NCBI RefSeq assembly: GCF_927798115.1
Contig: NZ_CAKMMG010000001.1
Coordinates: forward strand, 62,001-126,000
DNA from: Paenibacillus auburnensis
Lineage (GTDB): Bacteria > Bacillota > Bacilli > Paenibacillales > Paenibacillaceae
Length of the DNA: 64,000 nt
Direction: 5' to 3'
In this document: positions 7,644 through 15,162 of the stretch, piece by piece
How the letters are laid out: each line of letters starts with the position of its first letter
Numbering within the stretch: the stretch's first letter is position 1
Notes under the pieces: generated by a model
Database searches by the model: none
What the model was told of the DNA's origin: nothing
Seen by the model: only the letters and a program-made list of their open reading frames with translations
Position numbers and translations under genes: made by a program

Positions 7644-7895
7644 ATGAAACTAAGAAAATTGCTGTCGCTGAAGCGGTGGTCTCATATATTACGCAACTCC
7701 TGGCAATACGTTATTTCACCTTCTGTAACGCTTGCGGACAAGCTGCTCTTCACCATTCCGGTGCTCCTGTATTGGGTTTTGCCTGATATCATGCCTTTTA
7801 TGCCGATTGATGATATTGGCGTGACCATGCTGCTGATGGGCTGGTTCGTGTCTCGGATGGACCGCAAGTATCCGGCGCTGAAGAGCGGAAGGTGA
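7644..7895 (+). CDS. Small membrane protein, DUF1232-like
   Basis: This 83-residue protein has a basic N-terminus and two hydrophobic spans separated by LPDIMPFMPIDDIGV. That loop resembles the PDxIPxxxxxDD signature of DUF1232 (YkvA-like) membrane proteins, but the protein is short and the match is only to the motif. The start at ATG 7644 has an excellent AGAGGAGGA upstream. It lies between the M14 peptidase terminator and the HesB-like gene and probably has its own transcript. Function unknown. Confidence 0.65.
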   Translation: MKLRKLLSLKRWSHILRNSWQYVISPSVTLADKLLFTIPVLLYWVLPDIMPFMPIDDIGVTMLLMGWFVSRMDRKYPALKSGR

Positions 7896-8022
7896 AATTT
7901 TTAAGAATCTTTTGCACTTGATTCCAGATCTATTTATCCCAGGGTGGTTGCTTTTACAGTCCACTTTCCTTAAAATAAATTATTGAGGTTTTAAAATATA
8001 GTGCCTGGGAGATGGATGAGGA

Positions 8023-8325
8023 ATGAACGTCAAAATTACCCGCAATGCGGCTAAAGTGATAAAAAAAACCATGGAGCTTGAAGGCAACAGCGAATTGAAG
8101 CTGCGCGTAGCGATTACACATGCTCACGGCGACCATGCCCACTACGGTCTTGATTTGGACACGCCCCAAGAAACTGATGTTGTAATTTCTACGGATAAAG
8201 AGATCGATGTTATTCTTGATCCGAACCAGCCGCTGCTGGACGGTGTGAAGATCGACTACTTGTACTTCCCGGAAGAAGGCTTTGTCATTACTAATCCGTC
8301 AAAAGGTAATCATGGCGACCACTAA
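8023..8325 (+). CDS. HesB/IscA-fold protein lacking the cluster cysteines
   Basis: This 100-residue protein has the start and the strand pattern of the A-type Fe-S carrier fold (MNVKITRNAAKVIKK, LKLRVAITHAHGDH, YGLDLDTPQETD, ending with FVITNP). True IscA/SufA carriers need three cysteines; this protein has none. It instead carries histidine clusters, H33, H35, H38 and H40, plus H97 and H100. The standard Fe-S carrier role is therefore unlikely; metal binding by the histidines is an inference. ATG 8023 follows GATGAGGA. The DUF1450 gene begins 41 bp downstream, so the two are probably cotranscribed. Confidence 0.8.
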   Translation: MNVKITRNAAKVIKKTMELEGNSELKLRVAITHAHGDHAHYGLDLDTPQETDVVISTDKEIDVILDPNQPLLDGVKIDYLYFPEEGFVITNPSKGNHGDH

Positions 8326-8366
8326 AAATTCGCCGATGACTAACGGACAAGAAGAAGGGTTGCTCC

Positions 8367-8606
8367 ATGGCTAACGAAATACAAATTTGTGATCAATGCA
8401 ATCACACCCGAATGAAAACCATCCTGCCCAAGCTGCGTAAAATGGCGCCGGACGCCGAGATCAAAGTCGGCTGCAAGTCCTACTGCGGACCTTGCGGCAA
8501 ACGGGCCTTTATCTATATTAACGGACGTTATGTCAGTGCTCCAACTGAGGATGAAGTGTTGGCCAAAGCAGAAGCTTTTGTAAAACGGCCAGTCGCCAAA
8601 GATTAA
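8367..8606 (+). CDS. DUF1450 protein, YuzB-like
   Basis: This 79-residue protein has the DUF1450 pattern: an N-terminal CDQCN, a central CKSYCGPCGK, and a short thioredoxin-like alternation (FIYINGRYV). The paired cysteines may bind metal or form a disulfide; no function is established for the family. ATG 8367 has AAGAAGG upstream. It follows the HesB-like gene closely, and the two, one with many cysteines and one with many histidines, could form a metal-handling pair; that is inference. A terminator closes the unit. Confidence 0.85.
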   Translation: MANEIQICDQCNHTRMKTILPKLRKMAPDAEIKVGCKSYCGPCGKRAFIYINGRYVSAPTEDEVLAKAEAFVKRPVAKD

Positions 8607-8661
8607 TTCAGATACCTGGCAGCAGTATTCAGCCAGTGCACCATATTAACGGGTTTAACAG

Positions 8662-8688
8662 CCTCCGCACCATGTGTGGAGGTTTTTT
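8662..8688 (+). terminator. Intrinsic terminator after the DUF1450 gene
   Basis: An 8-bp stem (CCTCCGCA with TGTGGAGG, one G-U pair) with a 5-base loop is followed by TTTTTT. Confidence 0.85.
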
Positions 8689-8710
8689 GCATGCCCGGGT
8701 CCGGGCTGGT

Positions 8711-8740
8711 TTGGGTCCGGCTGTCAGGCCATGATATAAT
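8711..8740 (+). promoter_or_regulatory. Promoter of the aldo/keto reductase gene
   Basis: TTGGGT at 8711-8716, an 18-base spacer and an extended -10 (TGA-TATAAT, 8732-8740) fit a sigma-A promoter. Confidence 0.65.
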
Positions 8741-8787
8741 GTGCTTATTGTTTCACAGCTGTATACATAGATTAGGAGGGATTTGAG

Positions 8788-9612
8788 ATGATGCATCTGA
8801 CTGACAGTACGGTTCTGAATAACGGTGTGCACATGCCCTGGTTTGGTCTGGGGACCTATAAAGCGGAAGGGGCCGAGGTGGCCAAGGCGGTAGCAACCGC
8901 ACTCGAACTGGGGTACCGCAGCATTGATACAGCAGCGGTGTACGGCAATGAAGAAGAGGTCGGACAGTCGATAGCTGCAAGCGGTGTGGCGCGGGACAGC
9001 CTGTTCGTAACTACAAAAGTGTGGAATACCGATCAGGGGTATGATACAACTCTGCGGGCCTTTGAAACCAGCTGCAAAAAGCTCGGGCTCGATGTCATTG
9101 ATCTGTATTTGATCCATTGGCCGGGCCAGACCCTATATAAGGACACCTGGCGTGCCCTAGAGCGCTTGTACGGGGAAGGCCGTGTGCGGGCGATCGGGGT
9201 CAGCAATTTCCAGATCCATCATCTGGAGGAATTGAAAAAAGAGAGCAGTATTGTTCCTGCAGTCAATCAGGTGGAGCTGCATCCTCGGTTTATCCAGAAG
9301 GAGCTGCGTGACTACTGTACACAACATCAGATCCAGATTGAAGCGTGGGCACCACTGATGAAGGGAAGACTGCAGGATAACGAGCTGCTGCAGGGCATTG
9401 CCGGGAAACACGGCAAGACGGTATCCCAAGTTATTCTGCGGTGGGGGCTGCAGAGCTCCATCGTCATCATTCCCAAGTCAGTTACAGCCTCGCGGATCAA
9501 AGAGAACAGCGAAATCTTCGATTTTGAGCTGTCAGCGGATGAAGTCAGCGCGATTAGCGGGCTGGATGCCGGAGAGCGGATCGGCACGAATCCGGATAAC
9601 CTGCTATTCTAG
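8788..9612 (+). CDS. Aldo/keto reductase
   Basis: This 274-residue NADPH-dependent oxidoreductase has the full AKR tetrad: Asp in SIDTAAVYGNE, Tyr in the same motif, Lys in VTTKVWN and His in YLIHWPG. The cofactor motif near the end (IPKSVTASRIKEN) is present. It resembles the AKR5 group (YtbE/YvgN), which reduces methylglyoxal and other aldehydes in the cytoplasm. The exact substrate is not clear from sequence. Two adjacent ATG codons (8788 and 8791) follow TAGGAGGG; the second has slightly better spacing. The gene is monocistronic and faces the next gene across a bidirectional terminator. Confidence 0.95.
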   Translation: MMHLTDSTVLNNGVHMPWFGLGTYKAEGAEVAKAVATALELGYRSIDTAAVYGNEEEVGQSIAASGVARDSLFVTTKVWNTDQGYDTTLRAFETSCKKLGLDVIDLYLIHWPGQTLYKDTWRALERLYGEGRVRAIGVSNFQIHHLEELKKESSIVPAVNQVELHPRFIQKELRDYCTQHQIQIEAWAPLMKGRLQDNELLQGIAGKHGKTVSQVILRWGLQSSIVIIPKSVTASRIKENSEIFDFELSADEVSAISGLDAGERIGTNPDNLLF

Positions 9613-9627
9613 AACGTCGAAGACACA

Positions 9628-9678
9628 TAAAAAGCCTTAAGCTCCTTACAGCGCTGCTGTATGGGCTTAAGGCTTTTT
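9628..9678. terminator. Bidirectional terminator between convergent genes
   Basis: AAAAAGCCTTAAGC at 9630-9642 pairs with GCTTAAGGCTTTTT at 9665-9678, giving a T run on both strands. It serves the plus-strand reductase and the minus-strand methyltransferase. Confidence 0.92.
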
Positions 9679-9687
9679 GCATGCTGC

Positions 9688-10827
9688 TTATTGCGGATTA
9701 CGCGGCGGAAGCGGGCCGAGATACTGATAATATTGGCATTCGATCCGGCCGTTGTACAGCTTGCGGCGCTTGTCCGCTTTGCGGCCGTAGTATTGCTCAA
9801 ATTCCTTGTACGGGCTGATCGCAAAAAAGGACCAAGTCGGTAGATACAGCATCATCTCGCCGAATTGGCGGGTCAGCTTCTCTACTTCCTTGTCATTACT
9901 GATCCGCTCGCCGTAAGGCGGGTTCGTGATGATGCAGCCGTAATCGCCCTCAGGGCGGGCTTTGGCAGCCGCGAGATGCTTGAAGGTGATTTCTCCGGCC
10001 AGCCCAGCGCTTTTGGCGGCAGCTTCGGCAATTTCAATTGCTGCGGGATCGATATCGGTGCCGGTTAATTGCAGCGGATAATCGTCGCGTACGGCATCGA
10101 AGGCCTCATCGCGGGCTTCTTCCCACAGGCGCTTTGGAATCTCCGGCCAATGTTCGGACGGGAACGAACGACGCAGTCCCGGCGCGATGTTCCAGGCAAT
10201 CATTGCCGCTTCGATCAGGATGGTACCGGAGCCGCAGCATGGATCGTACAATGGACGGTGTCCGTTCCAGCGGCTAAGCTGGATGAGGGCGGCAGCCATT
10301 GTTTCTTTCAGCGGCGCTTCTGTCGCCTGGCGGCGGTATCCGCGTTTGTGCAGTGCCGGACCGGTGGTATCCAGAGTAATCAGGGCAATGTCGTTCAGCA
10401 GAATCACCTCAACCACATAGCGCGGGCCGTTCTCCGGGAACCACTCGGTGCGGTACGACTGCTTCAGCTTCTCAACAATCGCTTTCTTGACAATCCCCTG
10501 GCAGGCAGGTACGCTGGTAAGCTGGGATTTGTGGGACCGGCCTTCTACCGGAAACTCCCCGTTTTCGGGAATCCAATCTTCCCAGTTGATAGCTTTGACG
10601 CCTTCGAACAGCTCATCGAAGGTTTTGGCAGGGAATTGGCCCATTTTTACCAATACCCGGTCAGAGGTACGAAGCCATAAATTGCAGCGGCAGATATCGA
10701 TATAATCTCCGCTGAACAAGACCCGTCCGTTCTCGACGGTGGTCTCATAACCCAGTTCGTTTAGTTCACGTGCTACTACAGCCTCCAGCCCCATAGGGGC
10801 GGTGGCGATCAATTGTAATTTACCCAA
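9688..10827 (-). CDS. THUMP-domain class I RNA methyltransferase, YpsC/RlmL-like
   Basis: This 379-residue protein has an N-terminal THUMP-type RNA-binding region (about residues 45-165, ending ALHKRGYRRQ) followed by a class I methyltransferase domain with motif I LYDPCCGSGTILIEAA and the catalytic NPPYGER motif near residue 310. N-P-P-Y marks N-methylation of a base exocyclic amine. The homologues are RlmL (N2-guanine of 23S rRNA) and B. subtilis YpsC. ATG is at 10827 on the minus strand. It acts on RNA in the cytoplasm; the exact nucleotide is inferred from relatives. A 186-bp divergent spacer separates it from the next gene. Confidence 0.92.
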   Translation of the reverse strand: MGKLQLIATAPMGLEAVVARELNELGYETTVENGRVLFSGDYIDICRCNLWLRTSDRVLVKMGQFPAKTFDELFEGVKAINWEDWIPENGEFPVEGRSHKSQLTSVPACQGIVKKAIVEKLKQSYRTEWFPENGPRYVVEVILLNDIALITLDTTGPALHKRGYRRQATEAPLKETMAAALIQLSRWNGHRPLYDPCCGSGTILIEAAMIAWNIAPGLRRSFPSEHWPEIPKRLWEEARDEAFDAVRDDYPLQLTGTDIDPAAIEIAEAAAKSAGLAGEITFKHLAAAKARPEGDYGCIITNPPYGERISNDKEVEKLTRQFGEMMLYLPTWSFFAISPYKEFEQYYGRKADKRRKLYNGRIECQYYQYLGPLPPRNPQ

Positions 10828-11013
10828 ATGCGCTCAACTCCGTTTAGCTTGTAGATGGTTGCTCCTAGCCAGTACAATAAGAAAAGCAGAGAAGTAACAA
10901 CGACACTGTGCATCGCCTTTATTCTGTGCATGCGCTTAGTAAAGCTTGGCCTAGCCGATCCTTCTAAGTATAGGTGAATGCGCGGGACTTCACAATATCA
11001 AAGGAGAATACAT

Positions 11014-11643
11014 ATGCCTAATCAGGAAGAATACAGCGAAATGCTCTATAAAGAGGATGAATTATTGCTTGAGGTCAAACAGGCGATTGCGGATCACGGG
11101 ATGCCTGAGGTCTCCATCGCTCCGGGGTACGGGCGGCTACTCTCGATGCTGGTCCGCCTGTCCCGCTCCACCCGCATCCTGGAGATCGGTGCGCTTGGCG
11201 GATACAGCGGGATCTGCTTATGCCGCGGATTTGCCTCCGGCGGCCAGCTGACATCCCTTGAGCTGAAGGCGGAATACGCCGAACTGGCACATAGCCACTT
11301 AGTCAAAGCAGGCTTCGGCGAAGCCGTAGAATACAAAATCGGCCCCGCGCTGGACAGCCTGCAGGGGCTCGAAGCGGAGGGCCGGACATTTGATTTCTTT
11401 TTCATCGATGCGGACAAAGAGAATTATCCGAATTATCTGGAGTATGCAATCCGCCTGGCATCACCGGGGGCCATTATCGCCGGGGATAATATTTTCCTGC
11501 GCGGCCGTACCTTGAATACAGATAAGAACGGACCCGCAGTACAGGCGATGCGCCGGTTCAATGAGATGATCGCCAGCGATGAGCGGCTGACCAGCACGCT
11601 GCTGCCTGCGTACGATGGACTAGCTTTAGCCATGGTGAAGTAA
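11014..11643 (+). CDS. O-methyltransferase family protein (YrrM-like)
   Basis: This 209-residue protein is a class I AdoMet-dependent O-methyltransferase of the Methyltransf_3 family. Motif I is ILEIGALGGYSGICL (about residues 63-77), and the metal-binding segment FFFIDADKENYP and IAGDNIF follow as in catechol-type enzymes, suggesting a divalent-metal-dependent reaction. Its substrate is not known; YrrM-like proteins have been linked to tRNA wobble methylation (TrmR) in B. subtilis. ATG 11014 was chosen over upstream codons for AAAGGAGAA just before it. It converges with the MFS gene with only 17 bp between. Confidence 0.88.
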   Translation: MPNQEEYSEMLYKEDELLLEVKQAIADHGMPEVSIAPGYGRLLSMLVRLSRSTRILEIGALGGYSGICLCRGFASGGQLTSLELKAEYAELAHSHLVKAGFGEAVEYKIGPALDSLQGLEAEGRTFDFFFIDADKENYPNYLEYAIRLASPGAIIAGDNIFLRGRTLNTDKNGPAVQAMRRFNEMIASDERLTSTLLPAYDGLALAMVK

Positions 11644-11660
11644 GCTGGAGTCTCCGGGTG

Positions 11661-12881
11661 TCAGCGGAACCAATGGTGCCGGGTCGGCTTGTACAGCTTG
11701 AGGCGTACCCAGACTGTATTGATCAGCAGGAACCCGCCGGAAATAATGAATAAGCCTTCAATCCCGATATAACCCGATAAGAATCCGCCGATAACCGCTC
11801 CAAGCATATTACCCAGGGCCAGCGTGCTGCTGTTGAAGCCGAAGGCCCTGCTCTCTTTACCGTCTGGAGTATAGGAACGGATGAGAGCATTCACGCTTGG
11901 CAGGAGCCCTCCCATAAACACTCCCATCAGGAAACGGATGATGATCAGCTGCCAGACGCTTGTCACAAAGGCTTGCGGAATTAGGAACAGGGACGCGCCG
12001 ATCAGCGCATAAGTCAAAATACGATGGGCGCCGACCTTGTCGCTCAGCCTGCCGAGAAGCGGAGAAGCCAGCATGTTGGATATACCGGTAACCGCGCTGA
12101 CCATCCCTGCCCAGAATGCGATATTAACGGCGGAGCCATGCAGCTTCTCCACGTACAACGGCAGCAGGGACATCGGGCTGATCATCGCAAACTGCAGCAG
12201 GAAGGTCACGCCGAACAGTGCAGGCAGCTGCGGCACCTTCGCCAGTTCTTTAAATCCTTCGAGTACCGATACCTGCGGTGCCTTTGCGGCTTCGCCCCGG
12301 TTGAACTTCTCTTTCACGAGGAATAAAGCGAGCAGCGAAGCAACGAACAGGAGCGCACCGACGACATAAAAAATCGGGCGGAAGCCGATCCAGTCAGCCA
12401 GCGCCCCGCCGATCAACGGTCCCAGAATCGTTCCTGCAACCGACCCGGACTGCATCAGCCCCATGGCAAAACCCATACGAGGTTTAGGGGTTGTACCGGA
12501 TACCAGCGCGATGGAGGCCGGATTGAAGCCGGAAATCGTCCCGTTTAGCAGACGCAGCAGCAGGAGCTGCATCGGCGACTGGGCGAAGCCCATCAGTACC
12601 ATGACGATGGCCATACCGAAGCTGGAGCGCAGAAGCATGATTTTGCGGCCGTATTTGTCGGCGAGCTTGCCCCACAGCGGCTGGAATAAGAACGAGGTCA
12701 AAAAGTTTGCGGCAAAAATAAGGCCTGCCCACATCCCGATAGAATGATCACCGGTTACTCCAAGATCCTTGGCTAAATAAAGAGACAGGAACGGGGTAAT
12801 CATTGTCATGCCGGCATTTACCAGAAATTGGCCAAACCAAAGCACCATGAGGTTGACCTTCCAAGTCTCCCAATTCTTCAA
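11661..12881 (-). CDS. MFS transporter, probable drug exporter
   Basis: This 406-residue integral membrane protein has 12 predicted spans and the MFS signature loop between spans 2 and 3 (GKLADKYGRKIMLL) with its weaker repeat in the second half (LGRLSDKVGAH). The DHA1-like antiporter motif C is suggested by GSVAGTILGPLIGG in span 5. Together these favour a proton-driven multidrug exporter like MdtG/YfmO. The substrate is unknown. It starts at TTG 12881 on the minus strand, with AAAGGAAG ten bases upstream; no ATG is available. It is divergent from the heme operon across a 225-bp region. Confidence 0.9.
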   Translation of the reverse strand: MKNWETWKVNLMVLWFGQFLVNAGMTMITPFLSLYLAKDLGVTGDHSIGMWAGLIFAANFLTSFLFQPLWGKLADKYGRKIMLLRSSFGMAIVMVLMGFAQSPMQLLLLRLLNGTISGFNPASIALVSGTTPKPRMGFAMGLMQSGSVAGTILGPLIGGALADWIGFRPIFYVVGALLFVASLLALFLVKEKFNRGEAAKAPQVSVLEGFKELAKVPQLPALFGVTFLLQFAMISPMSLLPLYVEKLHGSAVNIAFWAGMVSAVTGISNMLASPLLGRLSDKVGAHRILTYALIGASLFLIPQAFVTSVWQLIIIRFLMGVFMGGLLPSVNALIRSYTPDGKESRAFGFNSSTLALGNMLGAVIGGFLSGYIGIEGLFIISGGFLLINTVWVRLKLYKPTRHHWFR

Positions 12882-12980
12882 AGTGCTTTCACTTCCTTTC
12901 AGAGAGTTCTATCTAAAAAATTCACGAAAAATTGACATTCTATCAGTATATCATATATTTTTGGTTGTCCGGTGCAACAC

Positions 12981-13019
12981 TTGTCATAGTAATGTCATTG
13001 GATTGTCATTCCGTTGACG
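12981..13019 (+). promoter_or_regulatory. Phased TGTCAT direct repeats upstream of the hem operon
   Basis: Heptamers TTGTCAT (12981), ATGTCAT (12992) and TTGTCAT (13003) repeat every 11 bases, with a weaker GTTGACG at 13013. The regular helical-turn spacing, immediately upstream of the candidate hemE promoter and between divergent genes, suggests an operator for a dimeric or oligomeric regulator. Confidence 0.45.
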
Positions 13020-13028
13020 TGAGAACGG

Positions 13029-13057
13029 TTGTTACCATCTTTTAAAAGGGGCATAAT
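13029..13057 (+). promoter_or_regulatory. Candidate sigma-A promoter of hemEHY
   Basis: TTGTTA at 13029-13034 and CATAAT at 13052-13057 are separated by exactly 17 bases, giving a transcript start about 45 bases before the hemE ATG. Confidence 0.55.
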
Positions 13058-13106
13058 AAGTTATATGCGTCAGCAACTATCCTATCAAACTAATGGAGAT
13101 CTTATC

Positions 13107-14165
13107 ATGACCTACAATGATACTTTTATCCGCGCCTGCAGACAGCAGGACACGGACCACGTTCCCGTATGGTACATGCGGCAAGCCGGCCGTTATGATC
13201 CCGAGTACCGTAAAATCAAAGAAAAATATTCGCTGCTGGAAATTTGCAGCCAGCCGGAACTTGCGGCGGAAGTAACCTTGATGCCTGTGCGCAAGCTGGG
13301 TGTGGATGCGGCTATCCTGTATTCCGACATTATGAACCCGGTGGCTTCCATCGGTGTGAAGTTTGACATCGTGAAGAATATCGGCCCGGTTATCGAGAAT
13401 CCGATTGCGACAGCTGCCGATGTGGACCGGCTGAAACCGATTGATGTAGAAGGCGACCTCAGCCATGTGCTGGAGACTATCGCCATACTGGACAAGGAGC
13501 TGGATGTGCCGCTGATTACGTTCGCCGGTGCCCCGTTTACGATTGCCAGTTATTTAATTGAAGGCAGACCTTCAAAGAGTTATCACCGTACCAAGGAAAT
13601 GATGTTCAGCCAGCCCCGCGTCTGGGAGAAATTGATGGATAAGCTGGGCGATATGGTAATTGCTTATCTGCGTGCCCACGTGAAGAGCGGCGGCAAAGCC
13701 TTTCAGCTGTTCGACAGCTGGGTGGGTGCACTGGCCCCGCGTGACTTCGAACGGTATGTGCTGCCTACGATTTCCCGTATTTTTGCCGAATTGTCTGATC
13801 TTGATGTACCGAAGATTTATTTTCCGGGCGTAAGCTCCGGAGAACTGCTTCCAAGCCTTACCAAGTTGCAGGCCGATGTCATCGGACTGGACTGGCGTGT
13901 GAGCCTTACTGAAGGCAGACGCAGAACCGGCGGAGGTTTTGCTATTCAGGGCAATCTCGATCCTTATCTGCTGACAGCCCCAATGGATCTGCTCAAGGAG
14001 CGGGCTAAGGATTTGATTGATGAAGGCATACAGGAGCCGGGTTATATTTTCAATCTGGGCCACGGCTTATTTCCGGAGGCTTCCCTGGACACGCTAAGGG
14101 AACTGACGGAGTATATCCATACGTATTCACAGCAGGCGTTGAAAGCAGCTGCACCGAAATTATAA
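13107..14165 (+). CDS. hemE: Uroporphyrinogen decarboxylase
   Basis: This 352-residue cytoplasmic enzyme removes four carboxyl groups from uroporphyrinogen III to make coproporphyrinogen III. The two signatures are intact: PVWYMRQAGRYDPEYR near the N-terminus with its substrate-binding Arg and Asp, and the GFAIQGNLDPYLL region near residue 280. The C-terminal FNLGHGLFPEAS matches the family. ATG 13107 was chosen over an upstream in-frame start because of the TGGAGA before it and the normal length. It is the first gene of a three-gene operon ending with hemY, the order known from B. subtilis. Confidence 0.98.
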   Translation: MTYNDTFIRACRQQDTDHVPVWYMRQAGRYDPEYRKIKEKYSLLEICSQPELAAEVTLMPVRKLGVDAAILYSDIMNPVASIGVKFDIVKNIGPVIENPIATAADVDRLKPIDVEGDLSHVLETIAILDKELDVPLITFAGAPFTIASYLIEGRPSKSYHRTKEMMFSQPRVWEKLMDKLGDMVIAYLRAHVKSGGKAFQLFDSWVGALAPRDFERYVLPTISRIFAELSDLDVPKIYFPGVSSGELLPSLTKLQADVIGLDWRVSLTEGRRRTGGGFAIQGNLDPYLLTAPMDLLKERAKDLIDEGIQEPGYIFNLGHGLFPEASLDTLRELTEYIHTYSQQALKAAAPKL

Positions 14166-14211
14166 TACCGCACACTGGTATGAACATTATTCGTAAAAGG
14201 AGATGGATTCC

Positions 14212-15162
14212 GTGACAGCTAAAATTGGTGTACTCGTGATGTCTTACGGCACGCCTGAAAGTCTGGAGGGTGTGGAAGCCTATTATACTCATATCCGGCG
14301 CGGCAACGCGCCTTCCCCGGAGCAGCTAAAAGAGCTGAAAGACCGCTACGAAGCGATTGTAGGCGGCGTGTTCCCCCTCCGGGAGAATACAGACCGTCAG
14401 GTGGAGGCTCTGCAGGAAATGCTGAACCGCAGCGGCGGGGATGTGGAATATGTGTGCTACCAGGGACTCAAGCATGCCCGGCCTTTTATTGAAGACGGCG
14501 TTGAAGCTATGGTACGGGATGGCATTAGCCAGGCTGTCGGCATTGTACTTGCCCCTCATTATTCTGTAATGAGTGTCGGCACCTACATCAAACGGGCAAA
14601 AGAAAAAGCGGATGCCAGCGGAATCCGGATGGAATTCGTGGAGAGCTACCATCTGCATCCGGAACTGATAGACGTGCTTAGCAGACGGGTATCAGCGAAG
14701 CTGGATCAATTCGAAGAAACCGGTGCAGCCCGCGGGGATGTGCAGGTCTTATTCAGCGCGCACAGCCTGCCGGAACGGATTCTGGCCATGGGCGATCCTT
14801 ACCGTGACCAGCTGCTGGAGACTTCCAAGGCAATCGCTGACAGGGCAGGAGTCACCTCCTGGCAGTTCACCTGGCAGAGTGCAGGCAGAACGGCTGAACC
14901 TTGGCTTGGCCCGGATATTCTGGATACACTGCGTGAGCTGTCCAAAAGCCAAGTGAAATATGTGCTGTCAGCTCCGATCGGATTCGTGTCCGACCATCTG
15001 GAAGTGCTGTACGATCTTGATATTGAAGCCCAGGCGCTTGCTTCGGAGCTGGATCTGCGGCTGATGCGGATTGATTCGTTAAATAGTGATCCGGCGTATA
15101 TGTCTGTTCTCAGCGATGTAGTCCGCACCAAGGCAAGCCAGCTGAAGGTGATTCAGCCATGA
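14212..15162 (+). CDS. hemH: Coproporphyrin ferrochelatase
   Basis: This 316-residue enzyme inserts Fe(II) into the porphyrin; in Firmicutes the substrate is coproporphyrin III (CpfC). The start of the family is seen in IGVLVMSYGTPESLE, the metal-binding His in LAPHYSVMS (near residue 180) and the later FSAHSLPERIL with the downstream conserved Glu. GTG 14212 was chosen: an in-frame ATG at 14203 abuts AAAAGGAG and is too close to it. It lies 46 bp after hemE and overlaps hemY by four bases (ATGA), so the two are probably translationally coupled. Confidence 0.97.
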   Translation: MTAKIGVLVMSYGTPESLEGVEAYYTHIRRGNAPSPEQLKELKDRYEAIVGGVFPLRENTDRQVEALQEMLNRSGGDVEYVCYQGLKHARPFIEDGVEAMVRDGISQAVGIVLAPHYSVMSVGTYIKRAKEKADASGIRMEFVESYHLHPELIDVLSRRVSAKLDQFEETGAARGDVQVLFSAHSLPERILAMGDPYRDQLLETSKAIADRAGVTSWQFTWQSAGRTAEPWLGPDILDTLRELSKSQVKYVLSAPIGFVSDHLEVLYDLDIEAQALASELDLRLMRIDSLNSDPAYMSVLSDVVRTKASQLKVIQP

